Shown piece by piece: positions 1 through 12,859 of a stretch of DNA of 64,000 nt. The stretch is from Lepraria neglecta. Its lineage: Eukaryota > Ascomycota > Lecanoromycetes > Lecanorales > Stereocaulaceae. The notes under the pieces were generated by a model. The model was not told the origin of the DNA. It was given only the letters and a program-made list of their open reading frames with translations, and did no database searches. The position numbers were made by a program, and so were the translations under genes. The DNA lies in the NCBI GenBank assembly GCA_033220425.1, contig CM065650.1, positions 1,798,001-1,862,000 on the forward strand, read 5' to 3'. Positions within the stretch are counted from its first letter, which is position 1; every line of letters begins with the position of its first letter.

Positions 1-746
1 GCGTAGAAAGAGCGTAGCGGCGTAAGTCTAGCACAAATGTCAACAAACGTTCAAGAAAGGAGCTCTCTATCACATTACTTGTATTGACCAGGAGCGGCCC
101 AGGATTCTCTGGTAGGGAAATATCATTATCGCGAGTGGAAAGTTGGATCCTCACTTGTGACGATGATGCGTAGTCAACGTCTTGACTCCCGCCTCGCAAA
201 CGCATCTGCGTAGTCATAGTCCTCAATGAGAAGAGCTTCTAGATTTCTGATTGTGGGTTGAAAAACGAGCACGGAATGAACGACATTCACTTTCTGGATT
301 TCGTGTGCCAATGACCTATCTCCGGCTAATCTCCACTAGCTGCGCTGAGAATGAAGTGAGAACCTAGGCTGGAACCCTTACTCGCGGGTAGCAGAATATT
401 CGGATATTTCCCCAGCTTGACTTCCAATATACTTGACAGCGAGCAGTTAAAGGATAGGGATTTTGGATCTGAGACCCGTGCAAATTTCAGATTACTAGTC
501 AGTGACCACCCGTTCGCAGCCAATCCTTACAGTTCGAGCATCCACGTCGAAAAATCAAGGGGCTACTCTCCGGGTTTTTTTGCTACCTGCGAGTCTGGGA
601 GTTAACCTTGAACGATCATGAATGAGAAGGTTTGAGCACTAATGAGAACATCGAATGTCTCCGTCGTCATTTGGTATCTATCTATACAACGCTATGCTTC
701 GCTATGCAGGGTCCAAATCACAAAAACAAATTATAATGTACTCTAC
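1..746. other. No recognisable gene
   Basis: Only short open frames without recognisable similarity or splice-linked continuation are visible on either strand. The stretch lies 3' of the AVT3-like gene and probably holds its 3' untranslated region plus intergenic DNA. Confidence 0.5.
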
Positions 747-3146
747 TCATTCATCGCAATAGCCTGGAGCTTTAGCACTCGACCCCCTTGCCCAGCTCTG
801 AACCGTCAGCACGGTTGTATATATCATCACAACCATTCCGAAGACACCTAGAGTAATGTCTGCAATCCGCTGCGTGCTGGATCTAGCCACAGCCTTGTAG
901 TGAAGCGCGGCCTAGATGAATCAGTAAGATAGATTGTAGGACATCAGGTTCAGACGCACCGGATAGACGTAGACAAGCGGCACGCAAGCAAAGCTCCCAA
1001 CCAAAGCAACAAATTTGTCCAGGTCACCAGCGCCGACCCATGCAATGAACGCGCAGAGCACTACCAAGAGGCACCGGAAACCGTTCTTCTTCCATTTGAT
1101 CCACACGTTGTGCTTCCCACTGAGAGAGAACAGCTCGGTTTCCATTATACGGATTGCCGGGAATAACTGAAGCGGCGTTGATAGTAGGATAGCTAGTGAA
1201 TAGAATAGTTGAACGGTGTTGACGAAATGGTTGTCCTGAGGCAGATTTAAAAGTACGACTGTCTTTGTGGCCGATCCAAATGCTGCATAAGACAACGCTC
1301 CTATACCAATAAAGAGAACAGTAATGGCGATCATGACACCTGCCAGCACGGGAGGAAACTTGGAAGGGTTTCTCATCGACTCTTGAATTGGGATGATCAG
1401 ACCGACTCCCTCAAACGTGAAGATTGCTGTACCTATGAACAGCGTCCAGTCTCGAGGATTGAAATTGACGATATCAGCCGTCCCATTGGCTTTGAGGGTG
1501 TTAATGTCGAAGTAGGCAAGGTAGATTAGTCCCAGGAAGATAAAAACATCGGCAACGAAGGCCGTGAACCCAAGCTTGCCGATGTCTCTAATGAGGGAGA
1601 GCGGAAGGAAGATGATGAGTTGCATGAAGACCATTCCCTTAATATCAATGAAAGATCGGCATTTGGATACTGCCAGGACAAATGCTTGCATGTTCTCCGA
1701 GGTGAAGACAATGTAAGCAGCAACGAATCCAATCTGGCTAAGGACGACGGAGCCCAATATCAAGGCGCGCATCCACTTGCCGTACAGTATGCCGCCCATG
1801 TCGCCAAAAGAGCCCTCGATTTTAAGGCGAGTGTTGACGAGGAGTATGAAGCAGTAGTAGCTTAGTCCTGCTACGAACAAGAGGACGCAGTTGCTGAACA
1901 TCATTCCACCGTTGAGGTATGCTCTTGGAAGAAAAAGGACACCGGTTCCAACAAAGGATTTCAGCAGCAAGAGCGCTGCCCCTGTCGGGGTATTGTTGTT
2001 CTTGGGCTTCCGTCTTGGTGGTCCAGCTGTGCTGGGCCTCAGTAAAGCACTCCCTTCTCCCGGCTCACCGTCTTCCCCTTCAATATCACCCTGCTCGTAG
2101 CCCTCTTCATCATACGGATCGGCATCATCGTATTCATTCTCGTCCTCTTCCGCAAGGTCCTCACCTGCGAAATGACCATGGATTGTAAGAAATTCATAAA
2201 AGTTGCTTGTATGTACCTTCGGCGTGCGACGCCTCCGAGCTGCCCCTTGTCGAGAGCCGGCCCCATTGTTCATTTCATCGTGTTCACCAGATAGGCTTGG
2301 AGCTTGCCGCCTGAGATACTCCCTCCGAAAGCCACCAGGCACATTGATGGCGCTCGCCTCGGGAGTCTCGTTCTCCAACTCAGCATGTGATATGTGCCAG
2401 CTTTTACTTCGTTTCGCACGTCCTCCTTGAGTGGGGGATTCGGCGTCATGAGCCCATCGGTACATCTCACGAGTTACATCACCTCCTTGAAGCCGCAAGC
2501 TAGAGAACTCGTCGTCGCCGATGCCGGTTGCAAGGCTGTCGCGTTGTGAACTCGGAAAATTAGCCTTCGACGACTTCTTGCTTAGGACGGATGCGCTCTC
2601 TCCATTGTCGATTGCCCCATCGAGATTTGACGGCTGCACCAAATGTCGCTTTACAATTTTTGGGTCTTCGCCTGGTGCGCCTGATACGCGTCTCCCAAGA
2701 ATCTGGCCAGATCTGCTTTCGGAAGAGCCGTATGCCGTCTGCGGCCCACTACCTTGCAACGCAGCGCCCGCCGTACCTGGGGAGAGAGGTCGGACAGGTG
2801 GGGTTCCGAATCTTGGGGGGCTTCTTCCGAAAGTGCTTTGCAATGCAGCTGCAAGTGCTGATTGTCCAGGACCCAGTATAGAATGAGAGCCCTCAGCTCC
2901 AGCTCCGGCTAAAGGCGTGTGGCTACCAGAATGTAATTGAGCAGGTGTGGGTATTTGACGGACGGGGGGAGTCCCTTGAGCACTAGAGGATGGGATTGGA
3001 GATGCTAATCGAGCTGTTGAAGCTTCTCGAGGAGTCGATTCAGACGGCGGCCGGCCACGAGAGCCATCGTTGGAACCGGGTACAGGCAGGGGCCTGGAGG
3101 GAGACGAATTCTGTCGTTGACCGTTCATTGTGCACACTTCTGGCAT
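747..3146 (-). CDS. AVT3: AVT3-like vacuolar amino-acid transporter (AAAP family)
   Basis: Predicted 783-residue amino acid/auxin permease-family protein, expected to export neutral amino acids from the vacuole. Two exons: 3146-960 and 911-747. The 48-bp intron (GTGCGT donor, CTAG acceptor) restores the family C-terminus, with a last transmembrane helix and a PGYCDE end that the unspliced frame lacks. Residues 1 to about 385 are long, Ser/Pro-rich and then acidic, as in fungal Avt3/Avt4. The transporter core starts at GAALLLLKSFVGTG, the characteristic first helix, and continues through about 11 hydrophobic segments including the FEGVGLIIPI helix. It diverges from the VHC1-like cotransporter gene across a shared 0.75-kb promoter, so two vacuolar-membrane carriers are neighbours. 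AVT3 versus AVT4 is not resolved. The family call is firm and the exact start less so. Confidence 0.9.
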
Positions 3147-3894
3147 TAAACCTGCAGACTTTGTAGAATGAGGCCAATTTTCTCTGTCATATCGGTGGAA
3201 GCTCTCCTCGATATGCGACCATCCTCTGTGGTTGTTTGAAAAAGGACTGGATCACGCGCTATGGCAATGCCTGTGTGACTCGGTCTTGTTCGGTCTAGCA
3301 AAACAATTAATGCGCTGAAGTATCGGGCTAAGATACGAGGAAAGCCACCCCAAAAGTGAAAAAGACAGAGCAGGACTCTATAATGCTTGGATAGTTGGCT
3401 TCAGGAAGGACTGGAAGAGATGTAAGAATTGTAAATACGAGAAAGTCCGCTGTGACGTGGGATGCCCATAGGGTTGATTTAGTTCTGGCCCTTATTCTAG
3501 AGCAAGCGTGGGGGGAGCGCTCCTTCCCCACACTTGACACCGATTTTTGTTTTGGGCATCCTCGGACCTGACATAAACATTAACGTTGTATGTATCACTT
3601 CAATCCAAGTAATATGCTTGTGAATTCGTGTTGCTCGCTTTCAATCTTGATGTTTCCCCTTGCAGTTGGCTCTAACTTCCGGGTTCCTAAGGCGTGCAAA
3701 TGGAGCATATGGAGAACAAGATAGAGTTTGGTTGAGAAACGGTCAACTTTTCGTACTCCCAACGGCCGTCGTTATCAGGACCATGGCTCGAAGCTACTTA
3801 CTTGAACTTTTCCCCAAGTTCGGCCGAGACTATCATATCCTCAATAAACGGCTAAACGGACAGAAGGCCGCAACGTTTCATTCGAGCGGCAGGC
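3147..3894. promoter_or_regulatory. Divergent promoter region of AVT3-like and VHC1-like genes
   Basis: This 748-bp stretch separates two divergently transcribed transporter genes and must hold both promoters and 5' leaders. I saw no motif strong enough to name. The right part carries an ATG at 3783 that opens a frame overlapping the VHC1 start. Confidence 0.6.
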
Positions 3895-3920
3895 ATGGCA
3901 GACGAAAGAGCACCTCTTAG
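3783..3920 (+). other. Possible upstream ORF overlapping the VHC1 start codon
   Basis: A 45-codon frame starts at ATG 3783 and ends at 3920, 26 bases past the VHC1 ATG at 3895 and in a different frame. If the transcript starts upstream of 3783, scanning ribosomes would meet this ATG first, which could lower VHC1 translation. It may equally lie upstream of the transcription start or inside a leader intron. Confidence 0.3.
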
Positions 3921-6900
3921 GAGGATGCCACCCTATACAAGGTCAAATTTCTTGACGCGTACGGCGACCGATGATGCTGCGCAGCTGGATCGACGGCTCT
4001 CCAATGTTCCGTCCACCACCGAAGAACGACGACTACTACTGCCTTCTGGTACTTCGACGAAACCCTACGAACCTATAACGAGCTCTACCCATCCTTCACC
4101 ACGCCGTCATAAAACCACAAAGAAAGTGCCTGGCTACTTCGATGGCAGCAATGACAGGCCTTTACCCAGAAGACGATCTTCAAGTGGATGGCGCAAATCC
4201 TGGCAAGGACAGCTGGCAGATACATCCTTGACTGCACAGATGCACAAGAATGCTGGGACAAAAGAAGGCAATACTCCTGGACCCAAAGTCGGCTCCATGC
4301 CTAGGCCAGTGGGAGGTTCAGACAAACTCGGGACTTTTTCTGGGGTTTTCGTCCCAACTACACTGAACGTGTTGAGCATCTTAATGTTCCTGCGTTTTGG
4401 ATTTATCCTGGGTCAGAGTGGCGTGATTGGCATGATGGCTATGTTGGCTATTTCATACATCATCAACCTTGTGACTACACTGTCCATTTCAGCAATTGCA
4501 ACAAATGGGACCGTACGCGGCGGTGGGGCCTATTACTTGATTTCTCGCTCATTGGGGCCAGAATTTGGTGGAAGTATCGGCGTTGTTTTCTATCTCGGAT
4601 TCGTTTTCAATACTGGCATGAACGCTGTTGGTCTCATAGACTGTCTGAAGGCTAATTTTGGTGAAGATGCTGGAAATTGGGCAAGCTGGCTTCCTGAAGG
4701 GTTCTGGTACCAATATCTGTGGGCTACCATTGTCCTCATCATCTGCACGGCGGTTTGTCTGGCTGGCAGCTCTCTTTTCGCAAGGTGCAGCAACGGGTTG
4801 CTCGCCATTCTTTTGTTAGCTACTTTCAGTATACCACTCACAGCGTTGGTTCAATCGCCATTTTACAACCGAGAATCTCGCATCGATTATACTGGCCTTA
4901 GTAGTCGGACATTCATTGGCAACCTTCTTCCGAAATTCACCAGACATGCAGACGGAAGCCAGCTCCATGGCAAAGAAAACTTTCAGGACCTCTTCGGCAT
5001 TTTGTTTCCTGCGACTGGGGGAATCTTCGCAGGAGCGAGTATGTCTGGGGACCTGAAACATCCAAGCAAGGCTATACCGAAAGGGACTTTATCTGGACTT
5101 GCACTGACGTTCTTGGCTTACACACTTGTTATCCTATCGATGGCTGCCAGCATTACAAGGTATGACTGCCAAACTCGACATAGATGACCAGTCATATGGC
5201 CTGATCCATTTGAAAAGGCGAGAAGGTCAAGATCATGACTGAAGCCCGGGTAATGGTCCAAGAGTTGCACCTGAATACTTGGGTTGGATTGGCGGGGGCC
5301 GGTGACTGGTCATCTGCGTTGATCCTGTGACGAATCATTATATCAGTTGCTAATGTTCTACAGAGACTCTTTCTACAACAACGTCAATGTGATCCAGGAC
5401 ACCAATATCTCAGGGGTGCTGATACTTCTTGGAGAAATCGCAACAACGCTTTTTTCTACGCTCATGGGCATCATTGGCTCCGCAAAATTGCTCCAAGCTC
5501 TTGCTCGGGATAATCTTCTTCCCGGATCCTCGATATTTGGTCAAGGGACGAAGACCAACGATGAGCCAACATACGCGATCATTTTCACATACATTGTCGC
5601 TCAACTTACCATGCTAAGCGACATTAACCAAATCGCATCTTTCGTTACGATGACGTATCTGATGACTTTTCTGGTCACTAAGTGGGTATATCTCACTGAA
5701 CTTCACGGCCGCTGCTAACGCATTGCCCCAGTCTTGCTTGCTTCTTGCTTACGATCAGCTCGGCTCCAAATTTTCGGCCTTCTTTTCATTACTTCAATTG
5801 GTACACGGCTGGGTTTGGTACCATCATCAGTGGTGTCAGTATGTTCTTTGTGGACGGGCTATACGCCACCGGCTGCGTCGGCCTGCTCGTCGTGATTTTC
5901 CTGATCATTCATTATACTACTCCGCCTAAGTCTTGGGGGGATGTGAGCCAAAGCCTCATCTATCACCAAGTCCGCAAGTACCTTCTTCGCCTTCGACAAG
6001 AGCATGTAAAATTCTGGCGACCTCAAATCCTTTTATTTGTCAATGATCCGCGCCATCAGTATGAGCTGATTCAATTCTGCAATTCTCTAAAAAAGGTATG
6101 GCCATGGATAATCTACCTCTGAGTGACTTCAAATTGACATCGCAAAAGGGAGCTCTCTTTGTACTTGGTCATGTCATCGTGACGCCTGACTTTAGCAAGG
6201 CTGTGCCGGAAGCCCGTCGCCAGCAAGCAGCTTGGACCAAGTACATCGACTTTTCAAAAGTCAAAGCCTTCGTCAATATTGCCATATCTCCAGCGGTAGA
6301 ATGGGGAACGCGAAACATTGTTCTCAGCGCAGGCCTTGGTAAGTCGAATTTTTGTATAAGATCTACGAAATCGGCGCAACTAAATCATTGTTAGGTGGAA
6401 TGCGGCCCAACATAGTCATTCTGGTATGCTCTCACCATAAACTCCTGATGTCTCTGCTGATCTGGGAAAGGGGGCATATAATTTGGAAGCGTACCGCCAA
6501 GCTCAACCAGTACTCGATATTGCGCATGAAGCCGAGCCGCCTGCCAACAGAAGCGAAGCATCCAGTCAGTCGCTGCGTCAAGACGGTCAACCGCAAATAG
6601 TTCGGACTGAGAAACATGAAAGGCTACGAGGATTGCTTCCCACCGACACTTGCAGGGTCGAAGGTGCTGTCAATGTCAAGAACTATGTTACCATCTTGGA
6701 AGACCTACTGCTTAGATTGCAGATCAATGTGGCAGTCGCCAGAGGATTCAAAGATCTTGAGTTTCCACAACCTAAAGATAGCAACACGAAGAAGTACATT
6801 GATTTGTGGCCAATTCAGATGTCTGCTCAGATAGCAGCCGAGGGCGGAGACAGTCTCCTTACCACCAATTTCGATACGTATACTCTGATCTTACAGCTTG

Positions 6901-8228
6901 GATGCATTCTCAATACTGTTCCTGCCTGGAAGAAGGCGTATTATCTACGGGTCATAGTCTTTGTCGAGTATGAGATAGACGTCGAGGAAGAACGCAGTAG
7001 GGTCAAGACACTGCTTGACAACCTGAGGATACAGGCTGAGATACTTGTCTTTTGGCTGGCGGCTGGAGATCTGAAGACTTATCAGGTCATCATTAATGGC
7101 GATCACAGTCAAGGTGCTGAGAAATCCGTTGATGAAGCCTTGAAAGACGAAGACTGGTGGCAAGATGTTCAGAAGCTGCGTGGTCGTCGTGCGAGAGATG
7201 TTGCATCCGAACAACTCGCAGATGCTCAAGGCTTGCTGGATGTTTTACCGAATTGGCCGAGCTCATCATTCCAGCAAGGAAGAGGGAAGTCTCCGGCAAG
7301 AAGGTTCGAGAATCTTAGGAGACTCATCAGCAAGTCAAAAAGGCGACGCTCCTCTGGCGATCTCAACGGACTCGGAGTGCGACAGAGCATGCAGACTCAT
7401 AGGCTGCATAATGATGTCATGGAGCCACATGCAAGTTATGCAAGTGCCAGCGAAGAGTCGGAAAGCGAGGACACCACTTCTGAGAGCTTTGAAGATGATT
7501 CTGCAGACAGTCTCAACAAAGCGAGTCTGGCTAGCGAGAACGATATCGCCAACCTTGAAGAGGACTTTGGCAACGACTACCCTCATGGCCAATCGCCTTC
7601 TAGTATAATGCCGAGGCGCGGCCTTAGTGATTCATCGAAAGCACCATCAAGGCAACGTCCGAGCCCCAAGTTCAAAGGTGGAGACTATCCACGCTTGAAA
7701 GTACCAGAGGATAAGGACATCTCTACCCATTCAGATACCGACGAAACCCCGCAAAACCTCCAAAGTTCTCGTCCAAGATCAGTCCGCCACTCTTCCGCCG
7801 CCAAATTCTCCTCTCGACCCCAACCCAGGACAATAGTCAACACGCAGGATGGCCCCGGTCCCTCTATAATGTTCAACTACAGCCGAGGCACACCACCGAA
7901 GAACTCTCCGTCCATCTACACGCACCCTTCCGCAGCCCCGGCACCAGAACCAGCCCCGGCTACCGGCTTTCCCTCCTCTCAAAGCACGCCTCTTTCCTTC
8001 AACGACCTGCCCTGCAGAGCGCAGCACCTCATCTTAAACGAATTAATGCAAAAGCATAGTAAAAACACAGCTGTCCTGTTCACTACCCTCCCAAGTCCAG
8101 TCGAAGGCACTTGCGAGAATGAAGAGGATTGTGTGAGCTATTTGAGCGATCTGGAGGTGCTTTGGAATGGGCTGCCGCCGGTTTTGATGATTCATTCGAA
8201 TAGCATGACTGTGACTATGAACTTGTAA
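3895..8228 (+). CDS. VHC1: VHC1-like vacuolar cation-chloride cotransporter (SLC12 family)
   Basis: Predicted 1307-residue K-Cl cotransporter homologous to yeast Vhc1 (YBR235W), expected in the vacuolar membrane and acting in potassium and chloride homeostasis. Six exons: 3895-5159, 5364-5681, 5732-6095, 6149-6338, 6395-6423 and 6471-8228. The 29-bp fifth exon joins GLG to MRPNIVIL, an SLC12 motif. Residues 1 to about 140 form a basic, disordered cytosolic tail. The permease core begins at LGTFSGVFVPTTLNVLSILM and includes GGAYYLISRSLGPEFGGSIG and the NFRPSFHYFN segment spanning the second intron. The long cytosolic C-terminal domain contains ALKDEDWW and a Ser-rich insertion, and ends with a conserved block (LPCRAQHLILNE, then a VLMIHSN-type end). 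The second intron donor is GTGGGT rather than the nearby GTATAT, because only GTGGGT keeps the frame. It diverges from the AVT3-like gene. Confidence 0.92.
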
Positions 8229-8691
8229 CGAAGGTGCTCTTGTGTGCCAAGGGCAGATATGTGAATCAACTGCGTCGAACTGAAAGCTATGAATTTATGA
8301 GAGATGAGGAGAGCAGCTCCTCTGAATCAATTAAGGAAAGCAAGTATCTCGCACTAAGCCTGTACGAGGCTGTTGATATCTGGGTGCCGGAGGTTCTGGG
8401 GGATGTCCGAGAAGAATGAAGAGATCTGGAGGAGTCCCAGCTCCGATGCTGATAGAAGTTGACACCTCCTGGCTCCCCCAACCCATAAATCTAAGGAATT
8501 TTGGCGGGCAGTATTCCAACGAGCTCTGTATTTTGAGGTTTGCTTGCGCAATGAAGGCAATTGTGAGATTGATAGAGTCTATTGATAAGCCTATGAAAGG
8601 AATCACAACTCTGCATGTAACAGCATGTTAAGCTACCGTCTAAAAAGCCTGCCCATGTCTTTCCTCATCACCAATATCATCTATCATCCCC
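8229..8691. other. Convergent intergenic region
   Basis: The region lies between the 3' ends of the VHC1-like gene (+) and pyruvate carboxylase (-) and presumably holds both 3' untranslated regions. No further gene is supported. Confidence 0.6.
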
Positions 8692-11600
8692 TCATTTCAC
8701 GATCTTACAAACCAAGTCTTGGCTATCAACCGAGTCTCCCTCTTTAACCTTCAAATCGCCAATCTTGCCCGAATGCGGAGCACTGATGACCATTTCCTGC
8801 CCCGGCCATTAGCATGCCTGTCCAGAAGTTGTAAGGGTGAAAGCGAGGCAGGTAACATACCATCTTCATAGCACTAAGCACAGCAACTGGATCTCCCTTC
8901 TTGACCTCCCCACCGTCATGCACGCGCACCTCAACAACAACACCGGACATCGGCGCACCGACTTGGCTGCTGTCATTACTATCCGCCTTCGGGCGACTGA
9001 TATTCTCCACGCCGGCCTTCTTGTCTTCAACAGTGACTTGTCTAACCTCTCCATTCATCTCGTAGAACACCTCTCTTTGTCCTGTTTGCTCGGATAGGGG
9101 TCCAATAGCGAGGAGCTTCAAGATAAGGACTTTGCCTTTCTCCAACTCCACATGGAATTCCTCGCCGACATCAGGTTTCGAGAGGAAGAACCGTGTTGGG
9201 AGGACGCTCAGGTCGCCGTATTTCGCAACAAATTTTCTATAGTCTTCGAAGACTTTGGGGTACATGGCGTAGCTTGCAACATCGCATTCGGAGGCACTGC
9301 CGAATTTCGAGTTGATATCTTTCTTGATCTTGGCGAGGTCCATGGGCTCGAGGGTCAGACCTGGCCGCTTGTCGAGCTTTCGTCGATCGCGGAGCGCGTC
9401 TGAGCGTAGGGGTTCGGGGAATCCTCCGTACGGTTGGCCCATCAGTCCTTCGAAGAACTCCAGGACAGAGCCAGGGAAATCCAACTCCTTGGCCTTCTTC
9501 TGCACATCATCAAAGCTGAGTTTATTAGACACCATGAATTGCGCCAAGTCACCAACAACCTTCGACGTTGGCGTCACCTTAACGATATCACCGAGAAGAT
9601 CATTGGCCTGTTCATAGGCCTTCTTAGTCTCAGCCCACTGTGCCCCAAGGCCGAGCTGAGAAGCTTGAAAGATCAAATTGGTCAATTGGCCTCCTGGGAT
9701 CTCGTGTTCGTAGACTTCGGGATCAGGCCCTGTCAAGCCAGCCTCAAAGGGAGAGTACAGCAGACGTAGCTGAGCCCAGTAGGTGTCAATAGCGCGAACA
9801 TGATGTACGTTAATGCCTGGCTCTAGTCCTGTACCCTCAAGCGAAGCCAGCAAAGCACCGACGCTTGGCTGCGAAGTCATGCCTGACAGGCTGTCAGTCG
9901 CGGTATCGACTGCGTCAGCACCAGCTTCTGCACAAGCAACGTAAGTTGCGACTCCAGTACCTGCCGAATCATGAGTATGGACATGGATTGGGATATCCGG
10001 ATGTTTCTTTCGAATGGATCCTATAAGCAAAGTGGCAGCTCTTGGTTTCAAGACGCCAGCCATGTCCTTGATACCGATGACATGAGTGCCAATCTTGACA
10101 ACTTTGTCGACCAAATCCATGTAGTATTCGAGGTTGTACTTCTTGTGGGGATTGAGCATGTCGCCACTGTAGCATATTGTTGCCTCAACCACGCCCCCGG
10201 CTTTCTGCACCGCCTTAATGCCCACCTCGAGCTGATCAATGTCGTTAAGGGCGTCAAAGATTCGGAATACGTCGACACCGTACCTCTTCGCCTGTTCGCA
10301 GAAATGGTAGATGGCATTATCCGGTAAAGACGAGTAGGCCACACCATTGGCACCTCGCAGTAGCATTTGGAAAGGAATATTGGGAATCGCTCTCCTCATC
10401 TTTCTTAAGCGGTCCCAAGGGTCTTCATAAAGGAAACGCATTGCCACATCAAATGTAGCTCCACCCCAGCATTCTAGACTGTAGCAATTGCTATAGGCAT
10501 AACTTGTCTGTCTCGAGATGTTCAACAAGTCGACTGTCCGGACCCTTGTAGCAAGTAGAGATTGATGAGCATCGCGCCATGTCGTGTCCATGATGAGACA
10601 ACCTTTGTTCTCTCGCACAGCTTTTGCGTAGGCAGCTGGGCCTTCCTTGTCCAGGATGTTTTTCCAGCCTATCTTGCATGGCTCTGACATGTCAATGAGC
10701 TTCCCAATGTCATCATGAAGCTCAGGCATGATGATGTCGCCTTTGAATTTGGGATCGCCGATCTGCCCTTTGATGCTACTGCCATTGACGGCCATATCTC
10801 CAAGGTATGCGAGCAGCTTCTGTGCTCTGTTTTGGCTGCCTACCAGGGCGAAAAGCTCTGGAGTATCATCGATGAACGTCGTCCAGCAAGTACCCTCGAT
10901 GAATGTAGCATGTGTGAGAAGTGATCCTAGGAAGGGTATGTTTGTCTTCACACCTCGGATCCTGAACTCAACTAGAGCTCGAAGCATTTTCCGCCGAACA
11001 ATCTCGTAGGTCGAGGCAAGACAAGTGCATTTGACCAACATAGAATCGTAATGAGGGGTAATGATTGCACCAGCGAAACCATTGCCACCATCCAAACGCA
11101 CACCATTGCCGCCAGCGGAACGGTAGACCTCGATTTTGCCAGTGTCTGGAGAGAAGCCATTCGCTGGGTCCTCAGTGGTGATTCGACATTGAATTGCAAA
11201 GCCACGAGTGGAGATACGGTCTTGGGTTAGGCCCAATTGTTGTAGTGTTGCGCCTGCAGCGATCTGGATCTGAGCTGCCACAATATCAATGCCCGTGATC
11301 TCCTCGGTGATAGTGTGCTCGACTTGGATTCGAGGATTTATCTCAATGAAGTAGTGTCTACCCTTTTGGTCCACGAGGAACTCTGCAGTGCCTGCATTGC
11401 GATAGTTCACCGATTTGGCCAGCTTGACAGCGTCAGCCAGAATCTTATCCCGAACTTCACCAGGCAGGTCTTTCGCCGGAGCCAGCTCTACGACTTTCTG
11501 ATGCCTTCTCTGCACACTGCAGTCTCGCTCGTAAAGATGAACCACGTTGCCAGTGCTGTCTCCGAGTAGTTGCACCTCGATATGCTTTGGTCGGTCCAGG

Positions 11601-12444
11601 AATCTCTCCACGAAGACTGTGCCATTTCCGAATGCCGACTTTGCTTCTGATGTAGCTCTCTCAAACGAATCCTTCAGATTTTCCTGATCTCTTACCACTC
11701 TCATACCTCGACCACCGCCTCCAAAGGCAGCCTTGATGATAATTGGGAAGCCGTATTCATCGGTGAAGGATTTGACGTCTTCGAATTTTTCGACTGGACC
11801 AGGCGTGCCTGGCACGACGGGCACGTCCGACTTGATAGCGAGGGTACGGGCGGAGACCTTGTCACCCAGCTTATCGATGGCATCAGGTGTAGGTCCGATG
11901 AAGATGAGACCTGCTGCCTCGACGGCCCGTGCAAACCCAGCATTCTCCGACAGGAAGCCGTATCCTGGGTGGATCATGTTGACTCCATGTTGTTTGGCGA
12001 TTTTTATGATCTCGTCGCCAGCAAGATAGGCTCCGACTGGGGTGTATTGCCCTCTCTTGCCGATAACATAAGCTTCATCGGCCTCTGCAACCCTTGTTAG
12101 CAATGGCTATGATCCCAAAGAAGGTACACATGAGGAAGGCTGCGGCCCAAAGGAGTTGGGCGTCGGGGAAGGTCATGATCCAAAAAGTTGTACATTAGGT
12201 GGGACTTACTCTGTCGATGCATGCTCAACCTATCTTCATACGAGTAGACTGCGACGGTTTGCAGGGAAAGCTCGTGAGCTGTCCTGAAGATACGTATGGG
12301 GATCTCCCCCCGATTGGCAACCAGGATCTTCTTGAGCTCCATGATGGCGGAGTTCGCACGTATCCTCTGGTGCACAGTATGCTCCTTGCCGGAGTGCCCG
12401 GCGTCGAAGAACTCGGCATACTGATCGTTCTCGTGTCCCGACAT
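8692..12444 (-). CDS. PYC1: Pyruvate carboxylase
   Basis: Biotin-dependent enzyme that carboxylates pyruvate to oxaloacetate, replenishing the TCA cycle and feeding gluconeogenesis. Predicted 1187 residues, the normal family length. Exons: 12444-12210, 12084-8861 and 8796-8692. The first intron (125 bp) splits HRQ-K-A. The second (64 bp, GTATGT donor) follows AMKM and restores the rest of the biotinyl domain and a VCKIVK end. Domains in order: biotin carboxylase N-domain ([14 protein letters not shown]), ATP-grasp (glycine loop GGGGRGMRV), carboxyltransferase ([14 protein letters not shown]), PYC tetramerisation domain, and biotinyl domain with the biotin-accepting Lys in AMKM. No mitochondrial presequence is evident, in line with cytosolic pyruvate carboxylase of many fungi. 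The start at 12444 gives a short N-terminal tail before HQRIRANS, as in relatives. Confidence 0.97.
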
Positions 12445-12859
12445 GTTTACCTAGCGGGGCAGCGGGAAATGCTGATAGGCAGGATTGCGCGGGCAGAAGA
12501 CCAGTTGAGGGTGCGAAAAAGAAATTGGAGCTGTAGGAACTATAGGAAAGGACGAGGAGGCGGAGAATACAGCTCCGTAGGAATGTTGAGGGAAGCTAGG
12601 TGGGAAGGAGCAAGGATGACGGAGACGTTGGACCGGCGGCCGGGGAGCTCGCCGATCACCATTAGAAGGGTACCCCCCAATGAGGCATTTGCTTAGTAAG
12701 CAGCATTTTTTATCGAATAGTTAGTAGGAATACCCGAGTCAATATCCTCCCTGTTCACCTACATATCAATACCCAAAAGCCTATATAGCTATCAATTATA
12801 CCTCCCACTATCAATACCACGTCTCAGGACTCTGTTCCACCTCACATAGCACCTTAAGA
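12445..12859. other. Intergenic, PYC upstream region
   Basis: The stretch holds the pyruvate carboxylase promoter and leader, then AT-rich sequence leading into a decayed transposon. No other gene was seen. Confidence 0.5.

Noticed and set aside
5686-5731. GTATAT as donor of the second VHC1 intron
   Set aside because: It breaks the frame, whereas GTGGGT at 5682 joins LVTN to LACFLL in the expected SLC12 helix.
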